From the NCBI RefSeq assembly GCF_014646515.1, contig NZ_BMNK01000018.1, positions 1 to 64,000 of the forward strand: DNA of 64,000 bases, given 5' to 3'. The translations under genes and the position numbers were made by a program. Each line of letters begins with the position of its first letter. Position 1 is the stretch's first letter. Under the pieces are notes generated by a model that was given only the letters and a program-made list of their open reading frames with translations, was not told where the DNA came from and searched no databases. This document shows, one piece after another, positions 49,601-57,399 of this stretch. The DNA comes from Nonomuraea glycinis. Lineage in GTDB: Bacteria; Actinomycetota; Actinomycetes; Streptosporangiales; Streptosporangiaceae.

Positions 49601-49844
49601 TCCCGAGGATCTGTACGCACGGCTGCGGCCGATCGCGGACCAGCTCATCGTGATGGGCTCCGGCAGCGTCGGCTGGGGCTCGGTCAGGGACGTGCTGGCC
49701 CGGCTCGCGTTCCGGCTCGGCCGTACGGACGAGGCCCGTACGCACGCGCGGGCGGCGATCGACGCGCACCACCGCCTGGGCCTGGACCACTGGGAGGCCC
49801 GCAGCCGTGAGCTGTGGGAATGTCAGAGCCGCCACGTATCGTGA
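46605..49844 (+). CDS. BTAD-AAA (SARP/LuxR-like) transcriptional regulator
   Basis: A 1,079-residue regulator. Residues 1-95 form the OmpR-type winged helix (ELRLFGPLEVYDADG, RKQRAVLAMLALRPGRAVSL, LQAYISHLRRVLEP). Residues 96-245 are the BTAD domain. From about residue 280 an AAA/STAND ATPase follows, with Walker A GEAGIGKTSLARAV and Walker B NLLVLEDLHWAD. The last 500 residues are TPR-like helices. AfsR/SARP proteins of this plan activate secondary metabolism. GTG 46605 is chosen because the domain begins there; an upstream TTG at 46587 is also possible. It sits divergent from the FAD oxidase gene. Confidence 0.9.
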   Translation: MELRLFGPLEVYDADGVRLDPGTRKQRAVLAMLALRPGRAVSLDRLIEELWAGEAPAKVTATLQAYISHLRRVLEPDRKPRTPPALLLTREPGYLLDITPAQTDLGRFAAWSADGGRLIRSGRHAEAAAVLDRALALWRGEPLAEFAGLAFARAESARLAELRSGALEDRLEARLGLGEAGIPDLEALAEANPYRERAWGLLVLGLYRAGRQAEALAALRRVRALLAGELGIEPGPELKRLEQAVFGQAPELEARPHPPIYAAPGSPSTLPPVPAGPGDAVISQSPVEGVGGRLVGRDGEVRAVEERLAEARAGRGGLVVITGEAGIGKTSLARAVAELAGARGFRVAWGRCLDGGSAPAFWPWTRAGVLPARAHAELFDLYDDVLAHLRAGPNLLVLEDLHWADASSLKLLGHVAGELARTSTLVLATLRPEPGEHPEQLRETLGALAREGLRMPLAPFDAEDVRHYLRLRDVRADPLALLDRSGGNPFYLTELLRLPESERDLVPPGARDVIDRRLARLPGPTRELLRAAAVAGREVDLELLSALAERPVEEVMSLLEPALATGLITEAAGYRFSHDLVRQALDTGLDRLARARLHLRAGDHLHQVPGADPALLAGHYAAAAPLGGSARAVEHATEAARRATAGHGYQEAVELWELALAHLPAGDSPARCRALTELGQARRDAGDAEGALRDLSEAVAQARRLGDRQALVAAVSVFGGPAVWNWRPYGVVDEEMVAVLEELLAGPLADHDRATLLGTLGVELYYGPRRAEGERLAAEAVELARALHDPALLARTLNNHLLASFVPGRNPQRLRAAEEMREISPLNRQARLIAGIFRMSCLLRAGELAEWERELARCDELVRRLRRPELEAMVRVAETAGHTLHARWPEVESLLERFPGPRYGASLWGLDARRLTGLYTCRRGQGRVAEILDELVAAADRPLLTPLRPLAVLAALDTGQEDLARHLLARWGADLREDWSADFLWPVWGLIAARLGTPDPEDLYARLRPIADQLIVMGSGSVGWGSVRDVLARLAFRLGRTDEARTHARAAIDAHHRLGLDHWEARSRELWECQSRHVS

Positions 49845-49848
49845 TCTC

Positions 49849-51030
49849 ATGCCTGACATCGAGGTGGCCGGGCGCGACGTGCGCATCACCAACCCGGACA
49901 AGGTGGTCTTCCCGCGGGGCGGCCACACCAAGCTCGACCTGATCCGCTACTACCAGGCGGTCGGCGAGGCCGCGCTGCGCGGCGTCCACGGGCGGCCGAT
50001 GGTGCTCAAGCGGTTCGTGCACGGCATCGAGGAGGAGCCGTTCTTCCAGAAGCGCGCCCCGGCCAAGCGGCCCCCCTGGATCGAGGTGGCCGAGCTGCGC
50101 TACCGCTCGGGCCTCGGCGCCGAGGAGGTCGTCTGCACGGACCTGGCGCAGCTCGTCTGGGTGGTCAACCTGGGCTGCGTCGACCTCAACCCGCACCCGG
50201 TGCGCGCCGACGACCTCGCCAACCCCGACGAGCTGCGCATCGACCTGGACCCGGTGCCGGGCGTCGCGTACGCCGACGTGCTGCGCACCGCGCAGGTGGT
50301 GCGGGAGGTGCTCGGCGACCACGGGCTGACCGCGTGGCCCAAGACGTCGGGCTCGCGGGGGTTTCACGTCTACGCCAGGATCGATCGCCTCTGGCCCTAC
50401 GCCCAGGTGCGCAAGGCGGCCGAGACGGTGGCGCGCGAGGTCGAGCGGCGCGCTCCCGATCTGGCCACCAGCCGGTGGTGGAAGGAGGAGCGGCACGGCG
50501 TCTTCGTCGACTTCAACCAGAACGCCTACGATCGCACCGTCGCCTCCGCCTACTCCGTGCGCGCCCTCCCCGACGCCCGCGTGTCCACGCCGCTCACCTG
50601 GGACGAGGTGCCCGGCTGCCGGCCGGAGAGCTTCACGCTCGACACCGTGCCGCACCGGCTGCGGGAGATCGGCGACCCGTGGCAGGACATGGATCTGCAC
50701 CCCGGCTCCCTCGACGGCCTGCTGGAGCTGGCCGACGAGCTCGGCCCCGCGCCCAAGCCGCCCAAGGGCAGCGGCCGCAGACAGCAGACCAGGCCCGTCA
50801 TCGAGATCGCCAAGGCCCAGCACAAGGACGAGGCGATGGCCGGCCTCGAGCGCTGGAAGGCCCGCCACCCGGAGGCGGCCGCCCTGCTGGAGCCTGCCGA
50901 CGTGCTGGTGGACGGCATGCGCGGGCGCAGCAGCCTGTGGTATCGGATCCGGGTCAACCTGGAGCACGTCCCCGCGACGCAACGCCCGCCCCAGGAGCCG
51001 CTGGAGATCGACTACGACCCCTGGACCTAG
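49849..51030 (+). CDS. LigD-type polymerase (primase-like) domain protein
   Basis: A 393-residue stand-alone NHEJ polymerase domain of the archaeo-eukaryotic primase type. It shows 'TNPDKVVFPRGGHTKLDLIRYY', then LVWVVNLGCVDLNPHPVRAD, the catalytic Asp pair in ELRIDLDPVPG, TSGSRGFHVYARI and the third acid in GVFVDFNQNAYDRTVASAYS. No ligase or nuclease domain is attached. The C-terminal 90 residues (from 'KPPKGSGRRQQT') are an extension also seen in actinobacterial homologues. It starts 4 bases after the BTAD-AAA gene. Ku and the ligase are not in the window. Confidence 0.9.
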   Translation: MPDIEVAGRDVRITNPDKVVFPRGGHTKLDLIRYYQAVGEAALRGVHGRPMVLKRFVHGIEEEPFFQKRAPAKRPPWIEVAELRYRSGLGAEEVVCTDLAQLVWVVNLGCVDLNPHPVRADDLANPDELRIDLDPVPGVAYADVLRTAQVVREVLGDHGLTAWPKTSGSRGFHVYARIDRLWPYAQVRKAAETVAREVERRAPDLATSRWWKEERHGVFVDFNQNAYDRTVASAYSVRALPDARVSTPLTWDEVPGCRPESFTLDTVPHRLREIGDPWQDMDLHPGSLDGLLELADELGPAPKPPKGSGRRQQTRPVIEIAKAQHKDEAMAGLERWKARHPEAAALLEPADVLVDGMRGRSSLWYRIRVNLEHVPATQRPPQEPLEIDYDPWT

Positions 51031-51038
51031 CGAGCCGG

Positions 51039-51920
51039 TCAGGGCCGGAGGTTCTCCAGGTCCTCCAGCAGGCTCGGGTGCTTCGGCTCCCAGCCGAGCG
51101 TCTGCCGGGTGTAGGCGCTGGACGAGGGCTGGTCGCTCGAGAAGAGCGCGCCGAGCGGGCCGTAGGTCTCCGCCGGCACCGACTCGACCGGCAGGCCGAG
51201 CCGCCGGCCGATGACCGCGGCGATGTCACGCACCTGGTCCCCCTCGTCGTCCACGGCGTGCCAGGCCGTACCTGCCGGCGCCTGCTCCAGGGCGAGCCGG
51301 AAGAGGACCGCCGCGTCGAGCGCGTGCACGGCCGGCCAGCGCTGGGTGCCGTCGCCCGGGTAGCCGGACAGGCCGGTCTGGCGGGCGATGGCGGTCAGAA
51401 TACCGGCGAACCCGCCCTCGCCCTCGTTGTGCACCGTGCGCGGCAAGCGTACGGCGCTGCTCCGGACCTCGCGCGCGGCCAGCGCCAGGACCGCCTTGAC
51501 CGCGCGACCGCGACCACCGACCGGCCCGTCGGTGATCAGCGGGTCGGCCTCGGTGGAGACGCGGCCCGGCGCGGCGGGTGTCCCCGAGGCGACGACGAAG
51601 GGGTGGGCGGTGCCGACGAGTGCCTGGCCGAGGGTCTCGAGGGCGGCGGTTTCCTCCGCGACCGCGTTCGCGAGGGCCTCCGGGCTGCTGAAGTCGTTGG
51701 CGAAGGCCAGGTGGATCACTCCGTCGGCCTGAGCGGCGCCGGCGCGGAGGACGTCCAGATCGGCGAGACCGCCGCGGAGCGCTTCGGCGCCGGCCGCCTC
51801 GGCGGCCTGCGCGGAGGCGTCGGAGCGGGCGAGCGCGAGGACGGTGTGGCCGTTGCCGAGCAGTTCGGCGACGACGGCGGAGCCGATCAGGCCGGTGCCA
51901 CCGGTGACGAAGACGCGCAT
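51039..51920 (-). CDS. NAD-dependent epimerase/dehydratase-like SDR
   Basis: A 293-residue extended SDR. It opens MRVFVTGGTGLIGSAVVAEL, then VIHLAFANDFSSPEALANAV. Instead of a clear YxxxK it has 'PVGGRGRAVKAVLAL', as in many actinobacterial 3-beta-hydroxysteroid-dehydrogenase-like proteins. The C-terminal part ends with LGWEPKHPSLLEDLENL. ATG 51920 has GGGAGAG upstream; earlier in-frame starts lie inside the operator. It is divergent from a TetR gene and carries two operator copies in its leader. Confidence 0.88.
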   Translation of the reverse strand: MRVFVTGGTGLIGSAVVAELLGNGHTVLALARSDASAQAAEAAGAEALRGGLADLDVLRAGAAQADGVIHLAFANDFSSPEALANAVAEETAALETLGQALVGTAHPFVVASGTPAAPGRVSTEADPLITDGPVGGRGRAVKAVLALAAREVRSSAVRLPRTVHNEGEGGFAGILTAIARQTGLSGYPGDGTQRWPAVHALDAAVLFRLALEQAPAGTAWHAVDDEGDQVRDIAAVIGRRLGLPVESVPAETYGPLGALFSSDQPSSSAYTRQTLGWEPKHPSLLEDLENLRP

Positions 51921-51935
51921 GGAACTCTCCCGTAA

Positions 51936-51992
51936 GTGATGGGACTCTTGTCTCATCACTCTAACAGGGTGATGGGACAAGAGTCCCATCAC
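51936..51992. promoter_or_regulatory. Two TetR operators, GTGATGGGAC-N4-GTCYCATCAC
   Basis: Site one at 51936-51959 (one mismatch between arms) and site two at 51969-51992 (perfect 10-base arms) share the arms GTGATGGGAC/GTCCCATCAC around four central bases, TCTT or AAGA. Centres are 33 bases apart, about three helical turns. They fill the gap between the divergent epimerase and TetR genes. Confidence 0.85.
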
Positions 51993-52006
51993 GTTAGGAT
52001 GGGCCC

Positions 52007-52585
52007 ATGGCTCGATGGGAACCAGGCGCGCGCGAACGCCTTGTCGTGGCTGCCGTCGACCTGTTCACCGAGCAGGGCTACGACGCCACCACGGTCGCGC
52101 AGATCGCCGAGCGCGCCGGAGTCACCAAGAGCACCTTCTTCCGGCACTTCCCCGACAAGCGCGAGCTGCTGGTGGCCGGCCAGGAGGCGCTGAGCCGGCT
52201 GCTGGCCGAGGGGATCGCCGAGGCGCCTGACGACGCCAGCCCGCTCGAAGCGGTCGCCGCCGGTCTCGAGCGTGCCTCCACCGCGATGGGCGCCATGAGT
52301 CGCCGGCTCGCCCCTCGCCTGAAGGCGGCCGTCGCCGCCAGTGCCGAGCTGCAGGAGCGTGACGCGCTCAAGAGCGTCAGCCTCGCGGCCGCGATGACCA
52401 CCGCGCTGGTCGCCCGCGGCGTGCCCGACCCGACCGCGGCTCTCGCGGGCGAGCTGGGCGTCCTCGCCTTCAAACGGGGGTACGCGAAATGGTCCGAGAG
52501 CGACCGTGACGTCAAGGACGAGCTCGCCGGCTACGCCTTAGCGGCCCTGGACGAGCTGCGCGCGGCAAGCGCGTCACTGGGCTGA
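52007..52585 (+). CDS. TetR family regulator
   Basis: A 192-residue repressor with a standard N-terminal DNA-binding domain (ERLVVAAVDLFTEQGYDATT, IAERAGVTKSTFFRHFPDKR). The C-terminal ligand domain is all helical and not diagnostic. ATG 52007 starts 14 bases after a perfect operator copy, so it almost certainly represses itself and the divergent epimerase-like gene. Confidence 0.92.
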   Translation: MARWEPGARERLVVAAVDLFTEQGYDATTVAQIAERAGVTKSTFFRHFPDKRELLVAGQEALSRLLAEGIAEAPDDASPLEAVAAGLERASTAMGAMSRRLAPRLKAAVAASAELQERDALKSVSLAAAMTTALVARGVPDPTAALAGELGVLAFKRGYAKWSESDRDVKDELAGYALAALDELRAASASLG

Positions 52586-52598
52586 CCACTCCAGGCGG

Positions 52599-53486
52599 TT
52601 ACTTCCTTGTCTGTCGCTGGTAGCCCTCGTCGCCGCCGTAGACCCGTAGGTCGGGGTCGCCCTCCGGCTGGTTGGCCGGGCTGGTCGGTGAGGCCGTGTG
52701 CTCCACGGCGAAGTCGTCGGACAGGGGCATCGGCGGGCACAGGTAGTCGGCCCAGGAGATCCGGCCCAGGGGAGTGGCGTCGGTGGTGAGCGCGCCCGCT
52801 CGCTGCGCGGCGATCAGCTTGCCCGGGTAGCGCACGCGTACGCACAGGCGGCGCGACCGGTGGGCCCGTAGCCAGGTGCGGACCAGCTCGTCGGTGCCGA
52901 GCACCTGGGGCCCGCCGAACTCCAGCGTCTCGCCCCGCGGGCCGTCGGCGAGCAGCCCGCCCAGGCGCGCGGCCACCTCGGCGGTGTCGATCGGCTGCCA
53001 GGGGACCGAGGGGTCCACCGGGATTGCGGGCAGGCCGGCCAGCCTGCGCAGCAGCCGGTCCAGCCACTGGTGGTAGTGGGTGGTGCGGAGCACGGTGTGG
53101 CCGAGGCCGCTGCCCCTGATCACGCGCTCGGCCTCGAACTTGTGCCGCGGCAGCCCGGTGGGCACCCGGTCGGCGCCGACCGGCGAGACGTACAGCAGGT
53201 GAGACACCCGCGCCTCGCGGGCGGCCGAGACGAGGGTCAGGGTGCCCGCGACGTCCATGCGCTCGGACCCTCTGCGAGCCTGGGTGGCCAGGTGCACGAT
53301 CGCGTCGCAGTCGCGGGCCGCCTGCCTGACGCCGTTGCCGGAGGCCAGGTCGCCCCGCACCCAGGTCACGTCGGTCCCTTCCCGCTCGCGGCGGCTCATC
53401 GCCCGGACCTGGTGCCCCCGCCTGACCAGAGCGGGCACCACGGCCCTGCCCAGCGTGCCGGTCGCCCCCGTAACCAAAATGCGCAT
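52599..53486 (-). CDS. NmrA-like NAD(P)-binding protein
   Basis: A 295-residue atypical SDR: MRILVTGATGTLGRAVVPAL, 'DVTWVRGDLASGNGVRQAA', CDAIVHLATQARRG and 'LLYVSPVGADRVPTG'. The C-terminal 50 residues are Asp/Pro/Gly-rich. It resembles the YwnB/complex I NDUFA9-like group that bind NAD(P) and may act on quinones. ATG 53486 is the start; a 967-residue open frame running further upstream is only the mirror of the divergent TPP-enzyme gene. The two genes share a 57-base promoter gap. Confidence 0.85.
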   Translation of the reverse strand: MRILVTGATGTLGRAVVPALVRRGHQVRAMSRREREGTDVTWVRGDLASGNGVRQAARDCDAIVHLATQARRGSERMDVAGTLTLVSAAREARVSHLLYVSPVGADRVPTGLPRHKFEAERVIRGSGLGHTVLRTTHYHQWLDRLLRRLAGLPAIPVDPSVPWQPIDTAEVAARLGGLLADGPRGETLEFGGPQVLGTDELVRTWLRAHRSRRLCVRVRYPGKLIAAQRAGALTTDATPLGRISWADYLCPPMPLSDDFAVEHTASPTSPANQPEGDPDLRVYGGDEGYQRQTRK

Positions 53487-53543
53487 AACGGGCACATACC
53501 CGGTAAACGCCTGTCCGTGCATCTGCGGGGTAGGGCGCTGCAC

Positions 53544-55310
53544 ATGGCTCGAATCGCAGCGGAATCCCTGGTGGAACGGCTCGCCGAGTGGGACGTCGAC
53601 ACCGTCTTCGGCATGCCCGGCGACGGCATCAACGGCATCATGGAGGGCCTGCGCCGCCATCGCGACCGGGTGCGCTTCGTCCTGGTGCACCACGAGGAGG
53701 CCGCCGCCTTCATGGCCACCGGCTACGCCAAGGCGACCGGCCGGATCGGCGTCTGCCTGGCGACCTCGGGGCCCGGCGGCATCCACCTGCTCAACGGGCT
53801 CTACGACGCCAAGCTGGACCACGCGCCCGTGCTGGCCATCACCGGCATGCAGGAGACGTCCGTGCTCGGCACCGCCTACCAGCAGGAGGTCCACCTGGAC
53901 CGGCTGTTCGAGGACGTCGCCGAGTACAACATGATGATCAGCAACCCGGCGCAGCTCCCGTCGCTGGTGGACGTGGCGATCAGGACCGCCTACGCGCGGC
54001 GCGGGGTCGCCCATCTCACGATCCCCAACGACGTGCAGGTCGCCGACGCGGGCGCCGAGCCGTACCAGAGCCTCGGTCCGGTCAGGCCGCCGCGGACCGC
54101 GCCCGTCTACCTGCGGGGATCCGGCCTGCCGCGCCCGGAGGACCTGGAGTGGGCGGCCGAGGTGCTCAACGGGGCCGCCCGCCCGGCCATGCTGGTCGGC
54201 GCGGGGGCGCTGCACGCCAGGGACGAGGTGCTGGCCGTGGCGGAGGCGCTGGGCGCGCCCGTGGTCAAGACGCTGCCCGGCAAGGCGGTCATCCCCGACG
54301 ACTCGCCGTACACGACGGGCGGCATCGGCCTGCTCGGCACGCTGCCCAGCGAGGAGTTGATGGAAGAGGCCGACGTGCTCCTCATGGTGGGGACGAACTT
54401 CCCCTACACCAAATACCTGCCCGAGCCGGGCAAGGCGCGGGTGGTGCAGTTCGAGGCGGACCCGGCCAGGGCGGGCACCAGGATCGCGACGGACGTGCCG
54501 GTGGTGTGCGACGCCAAGGAGGGGCTGCGCGAGCTGCTGCCGCTGCTCACCCCCCGGAACGGCAACGCCCATCTGGCGAAATATCAGGAAAAGATGGTGA
54601 AGTGGCGGGGCGACATGGACACGCTGGAGAACGCCGAGCGCGACCCCATCGCCCCGCAGTACGCCGTGTCCGTCCTCGACGAACTGGCCGCCGGCGACGC
54701 CATTCTGACCTGCGACAGCGGCACCATCGCCACCTGGGCGGCCAGGCACTGGACGATCCGCGACGAGCGCGAGTTCTACCTGTCCGGCACCCTGGCCTCG
54801 ATGGCGCCCGGCCTGCCGTACGCCATCGCCATGCAGCACGCCCACCCCGGCCGGCAGGTCATCGCCTACGTCGGCGACGGCGGCTTCGCCATGCTCATGG
54901 CCGAGTTCCTCACCGCCGCCCAGCACCGGCTGCCGGTCAAGGTCATCGTCAACAACAACAACTCGCTCGGCCAGATTCTTTGGGAGCAGATGGTCCTCGG
55001 CTACCCCGAGCACGGCGTCCGCTACCCCGAGCCGGAGGCCGACTTCTCCACCTGGGCCCGCGCCTGCGGCGGTTTCGGCGCCAAGGTCGGCAAGGCCGCC
55101 GACCTGGCACCGGCGATCAGCCAGGCGCTCGCTCACGACGGCCCGGCCCTGGTGGACGTGGACGTGAACCCGAACGAGCCGCCCATGCCCGGCAAGGTCT
55201 CCTACGAACAGGCCAAGAACTTCGCCCAGGCCTTCCTCAGAGGCCAGCCGCACAAGGCGGCCATCGCCACCACCCTGTGGAAGGACCGCATCCAGCGACT
55301 GGGCGACTAG
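53544..55310 (+). CDS. Thiamine-diphosphate-dependent enzyme, pyruvate oxidase-like
   Basis: A 588-residue enzyme of the acetolactate synthase/PoxB family. The activating Glu is in LVHHEEAAAFMATGYAKATG. The central FAD/CoA-type domain shows PAMLVGAGALHARDEVLAVA. The TPP/Mg site is the YVGDGGFAMLMAEF...VNNNNSLGQ pair. The order and length fit pyruvate dehydrogenase (quinone)/pyruvate oxidases better than acetolactate synthase, but a substrate call is not safe. ATG 53544 is the likely start; the longer open frame to 53070 mirrors the NmrA gene. Confidence 0.88.
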   Translation: MARIAAESLVERLAEWDVDTVFGMPGDGINGIMEGLRRHRDRVRFVLVHHEEAAAFMATGYAKATGRIGVCLATSGPGGIHLLNGLYDAKLDHAPVLAITGMQETSVLGTAYQQEVHLDRLFEDVAEYNMMISNPAQLPSLVDVAIRTAYARRGVAHLTIPNDVQVADAGAEPYQSLGPVRPPRTAPVYLRGSGLPRPEDLEWAAEVLNGAARPAMLVGAGALHARDEVLAVAEALGAPVVKTLPGKAVIPDDSPYTTGGIGLLGTLPSEELMEEADVLLMVGTNFPYTKYLPEPGKARVVQFEADPARAGTRIATDVPVVCDAKEGLRELLPLLTPRNGNAHLAKYQEKMVKWRGDMDTLENAERDPIAPQYAVSVLDELAAGDAILTCDSGTIATWAARHWTIRDEREFYLSGTLASMAPGLPYAIAMQHAHPGRQVIAYVGDGGFAMLMAEFLTAAQHRLPVKVIVNNNNSLGQILWEQMVLGYPEHGVRYPEPEADFSTWARACGGFGAKVGKAADLAPAISQALAHDGPALVDVDVNPNEPPMPGKVSYEQAKNFAQAFLRGQPHKAAIATTLWKDRIQRLGD

Positions 55311-55345
55311 ACCACCGGTGACCGGGCGCGGGCGATCCCCACCGT

Positions 55346-56101
55346 CTAGGCCGCCTGTGACCAGGCGCGGGCGATTCCGGCTGTCGCGCTGAGCAGCGGC
55401 TCCACCAGGCGGGGCAGCTCCCGCGAGCGCCGGGCGGACAGCACGATGCCCAGGGCCGCGATGGCCCGCCCCGCCACCAGGACGGGCGCCGCCGCCGAGC
55501 ACGAGCCCAGCGACATCTCCTCGAACGTCAGCGCGTAGCCCTGCGCCCGGACCGTCGCCAGCTCCCGCGCCAGCCGGCCCCGCTCGGTGATCGTGTGCGA
55601 GGTGGGCCGCTCCAGCCGGCGCTCCAGATAGGCCCGGACGAACCAGTCAGGCTCGTACGCCAGCAGCGCCTTGCCCACCCCCGTGGGGTGCATGGGCAGC
55701 CGGGACCCCGTTCTGGAGACGATCGGCACCGCCCGCTTGCCGTACACCTTGTCCACGTACAGCACCTCCAGGCCGTCGCGGACGGCCAGGTGCACGTTCT
55801 CGCCGGTGTTGCCGAACAGCTCCTGCAGCCACGGGTGCGCCACGTCGTACAGCGGGTCCGGCGCGAGCCGGCCGAGCTCCCACAGCCGTAACCCCACCTG
55901 GAACCGTCCGTCCGGGGTGCGGCTGAGCGCCTGCCAGCGCTCCAGCTCGCCGACCAGCCGGTGCGTCGTCGTCAGCGGCAGCCCGCTGCGGGTGGCCAAC
56001 TCGGTGAGGGAGAGCCGCGGATGCGCCGCGTCGAACGCGCCCAGCAGGGCGAGCACCTTGGACGTGACCGTACGACCCGGCTCGCGGGATCTCCCTGACA
56101 T
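55346..56101 (-). CDS. IclR family regulator of the pob/pca operon
   Basis: A 251-residue regulator of PcaR/PobR type. The winged helix reads SLTELATRSGLPLTTTHRLV. The ligand domain has the IclR marks LYVDKVYGKRAVPIVSRTGS, PMHPTGVGKALLA and a late ARRSRELPRL. ATG 56101 begins MSGRSREPGR; an in-frame ATG at 56116 is also possible. It is divergent from pobA with a clear palindrome between. It probably responds to 4-hydroxybenzoate or protocatechuate (inference). Confidence 0.9.
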   Translation of the reverse strand: MSGRSREPGRTVTSKVLALLGAFDAAHPRLSLTELATRSGLPLTTTHRLVGELERWQALSRTPDGRFQVGLRLWELGRLAPDPLYDVAHPWLQELFGNTGENVHLAVRDGLEVLYVDKVYGKRAVPIVSRTGSRLPMHPTGVGKALLAYEPDWFVRAYLERRLERPTSHTITERGRLARELATVRAQGYALTFEEMSLGSCSAAAPVLVAGRAIAALGIVLSARRSRELPRLVEPLLSATAGIARAWSQAA

Positions 56102-56120
56102 GGGTCCATCGTGCAATATT

Positions 56121-56137
56121 CTTCCACTCAGTGGAAG
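56121..56137. promoter_or_regulatory. IclR-type operator between regulator and pobA
   Basis: CTTCCACT-C-AGTGGAAG: perfect 8-base arms around one base, centred in the 79-base gap. TGGAA/TTCCA half-sites are usual for actinomycete IclR proteins. Confidence 0.7.
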
Positions 56138-56180
56138 CGACCTGTCGGCTCATCCACCGCCGAAGCAGGATGCTTCCCAT

Positions 56181-57338
56181 ATGCGGACTCAAGTAGGGAT
56201 CATCGGCGCCGGGCCTGCCGGCCTGCTCCTGTCGCACCTGCTCCACCTGCGCGGCATCTCCTCGGTGGTCCTGGAGAAACGCAGCCGTGACTACGTCGAG
56301 CGGCGGGTGCGAGCCGGGGTGCTGGAGCAGGGCACGGTCGACACGCTCATCGCGGCCGGCGTCGGCGAGCGCCTGCTCCGCGAAGGGCTGCCGCACCACG
56401 GCATCGAGCTCAGGTACGACGGCGAACGGCACCGCATCGCCTTCGAAAAGCTCGTGCCCGGCAGAGCCATCACCGTGTACGGCCAGCAAGAGGTGGTCAA
56501 GGACCTCATCGCCGCCAGGCTGGAGGCGGGCGGCGACATCCGCTTCGAGGTCGAGGACGTGGCGGCGCACTCCCTGGCGGACCGGCCGTACCTGACCTTC
56601 GGCGGTGAGCGGCTCGACTGCGACGTGATCGCCGGCTGCGACGGGTTCCACGGCGTGTCCCGGCCGGCCGTCCCGCCGGGCGTGCTGCAGACCTACGAGC
56701 GCGACTACCCGTTCGCCTGGCTGGGCATCCTGGCCGAGGCGACGCCGTCGTCGGACGAACTCATCTATGCCCGGACCGAGCGCGGCTTCGCCCTGCACAG
56801 CATGCGCTCGCCCACGATCAGCCGCTTCTATCTGCAGGTGCCGCCGGACACCGACGCGGCCGATTGGCCCGACGAGCGCGTCTGGGCCGAGCTGAGGACG
56901 CGCCTGGAGACCGTGCCCGGATTCACGCTGACCACCGGCGAGATCATCGAGAAGAGCGTCACGCCGATGCGCGGCTTCGTCACCGAGCCCATGCAGTACG
57001 GCCGGCTCTACCTGGCCGGCGACGCCGCGCACATCGTGCCGCCCACCGGCGCCAAGGGGCTGAACCTGGCCGTCGCCGACGTCCGGGTGCTCACCGAGGC
57101 ACTGACCGCGTTCTTCCACGACGGCAGCACCGGCGCGCTCGACGGCTACTCGGCCGCCTGCCTGAAACGGGTGTGGCGGGCGCAGCACTTCTCCTGGTGG
57201 ATGACCACGCTGCTGCACACCTTCGACTCCGACGACGCCTACGGGCGGCGGCTACAGCTGTCCCACCTGGACTATGTGACCTCCTCCGAGGCGGCGGCGA
57301 CCACACTGGCGGAGAACTACGTAGGACTCCCCTGGTGA
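56181..57338 (+). CDS. pobA: 4-hydroxybenzoate 3-monooxygenase
   Basis: A 385-residue flavoprotein that hydroxylates 4-hydroxybenzoate to protocatechuate using NADPH and oxygen. FAD motifs: IIGAGPAGLLLSHLL, the DG-type CDGFHG, and LAGDAAHIVPPTGAKGLNLA. The substrate part shows RRVRAGVLEQGTVD and the 'FYLQVPPDTDAADWPDERVW' stretch typical of PobA. ATG 56181 has GCAGGA upstream. First gene of the operon; pcaH follows after 61 bases. Confidence 0.95.
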   Translation: MRTQVGIIGAGPAGLLLSHLLHLRGISSVVLEKRSRDYVERRVRAGVLEQGTVDTLIAAGVGERLLREGLPHHGIELRYDGERHRIAFEKLVPGRAITVYGQQEVVKDLIAARLEAGGDIRFEVEDVAAHSLADRPYLTFGGERLDCDVIAGCDGFHGVSRPAVPPGVLQTYERDYPFAWLGILAEATPSSDELIYARTERGFALHSMRSPTISRFYLQVPPDTDAADWPDERVWAELRTRLETVPGFTLTTGEIIEKSVTPMRGFVTEPMQYGRLYLAGDAAHIVPPTGAKGLNLAVADVRVLTEALTAFFHDGSTGALDGYSAACLKRVWRAQHFSWWMTTLLHTFDSDDAYGRRLQLSHLDYVTSSEAAATTLAENYVGLPW

Positions 57339-57399
57339 GCCGTAGGCAAGCGACCCCGCAACCGCGTATGCAAGCGACCCCCGCAACTGAAGGAACGCG

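Noticed and set aside
53070..53543. An N-terminal extension of the TPP enzyme
   Set aside because: The extension mirrors the divergent NmrA-like gene; TPP-enzyme homology starts at ATG 53544.
52599..55502. A 967-codon minus-strand frame suggesting a giant NmrA fusion
   Set aside because: Only 52599-53486 is real; the rest is the mirror of the pyruvate-oxidase-like gene and reads as low-complexity Gly/Val/Arg.
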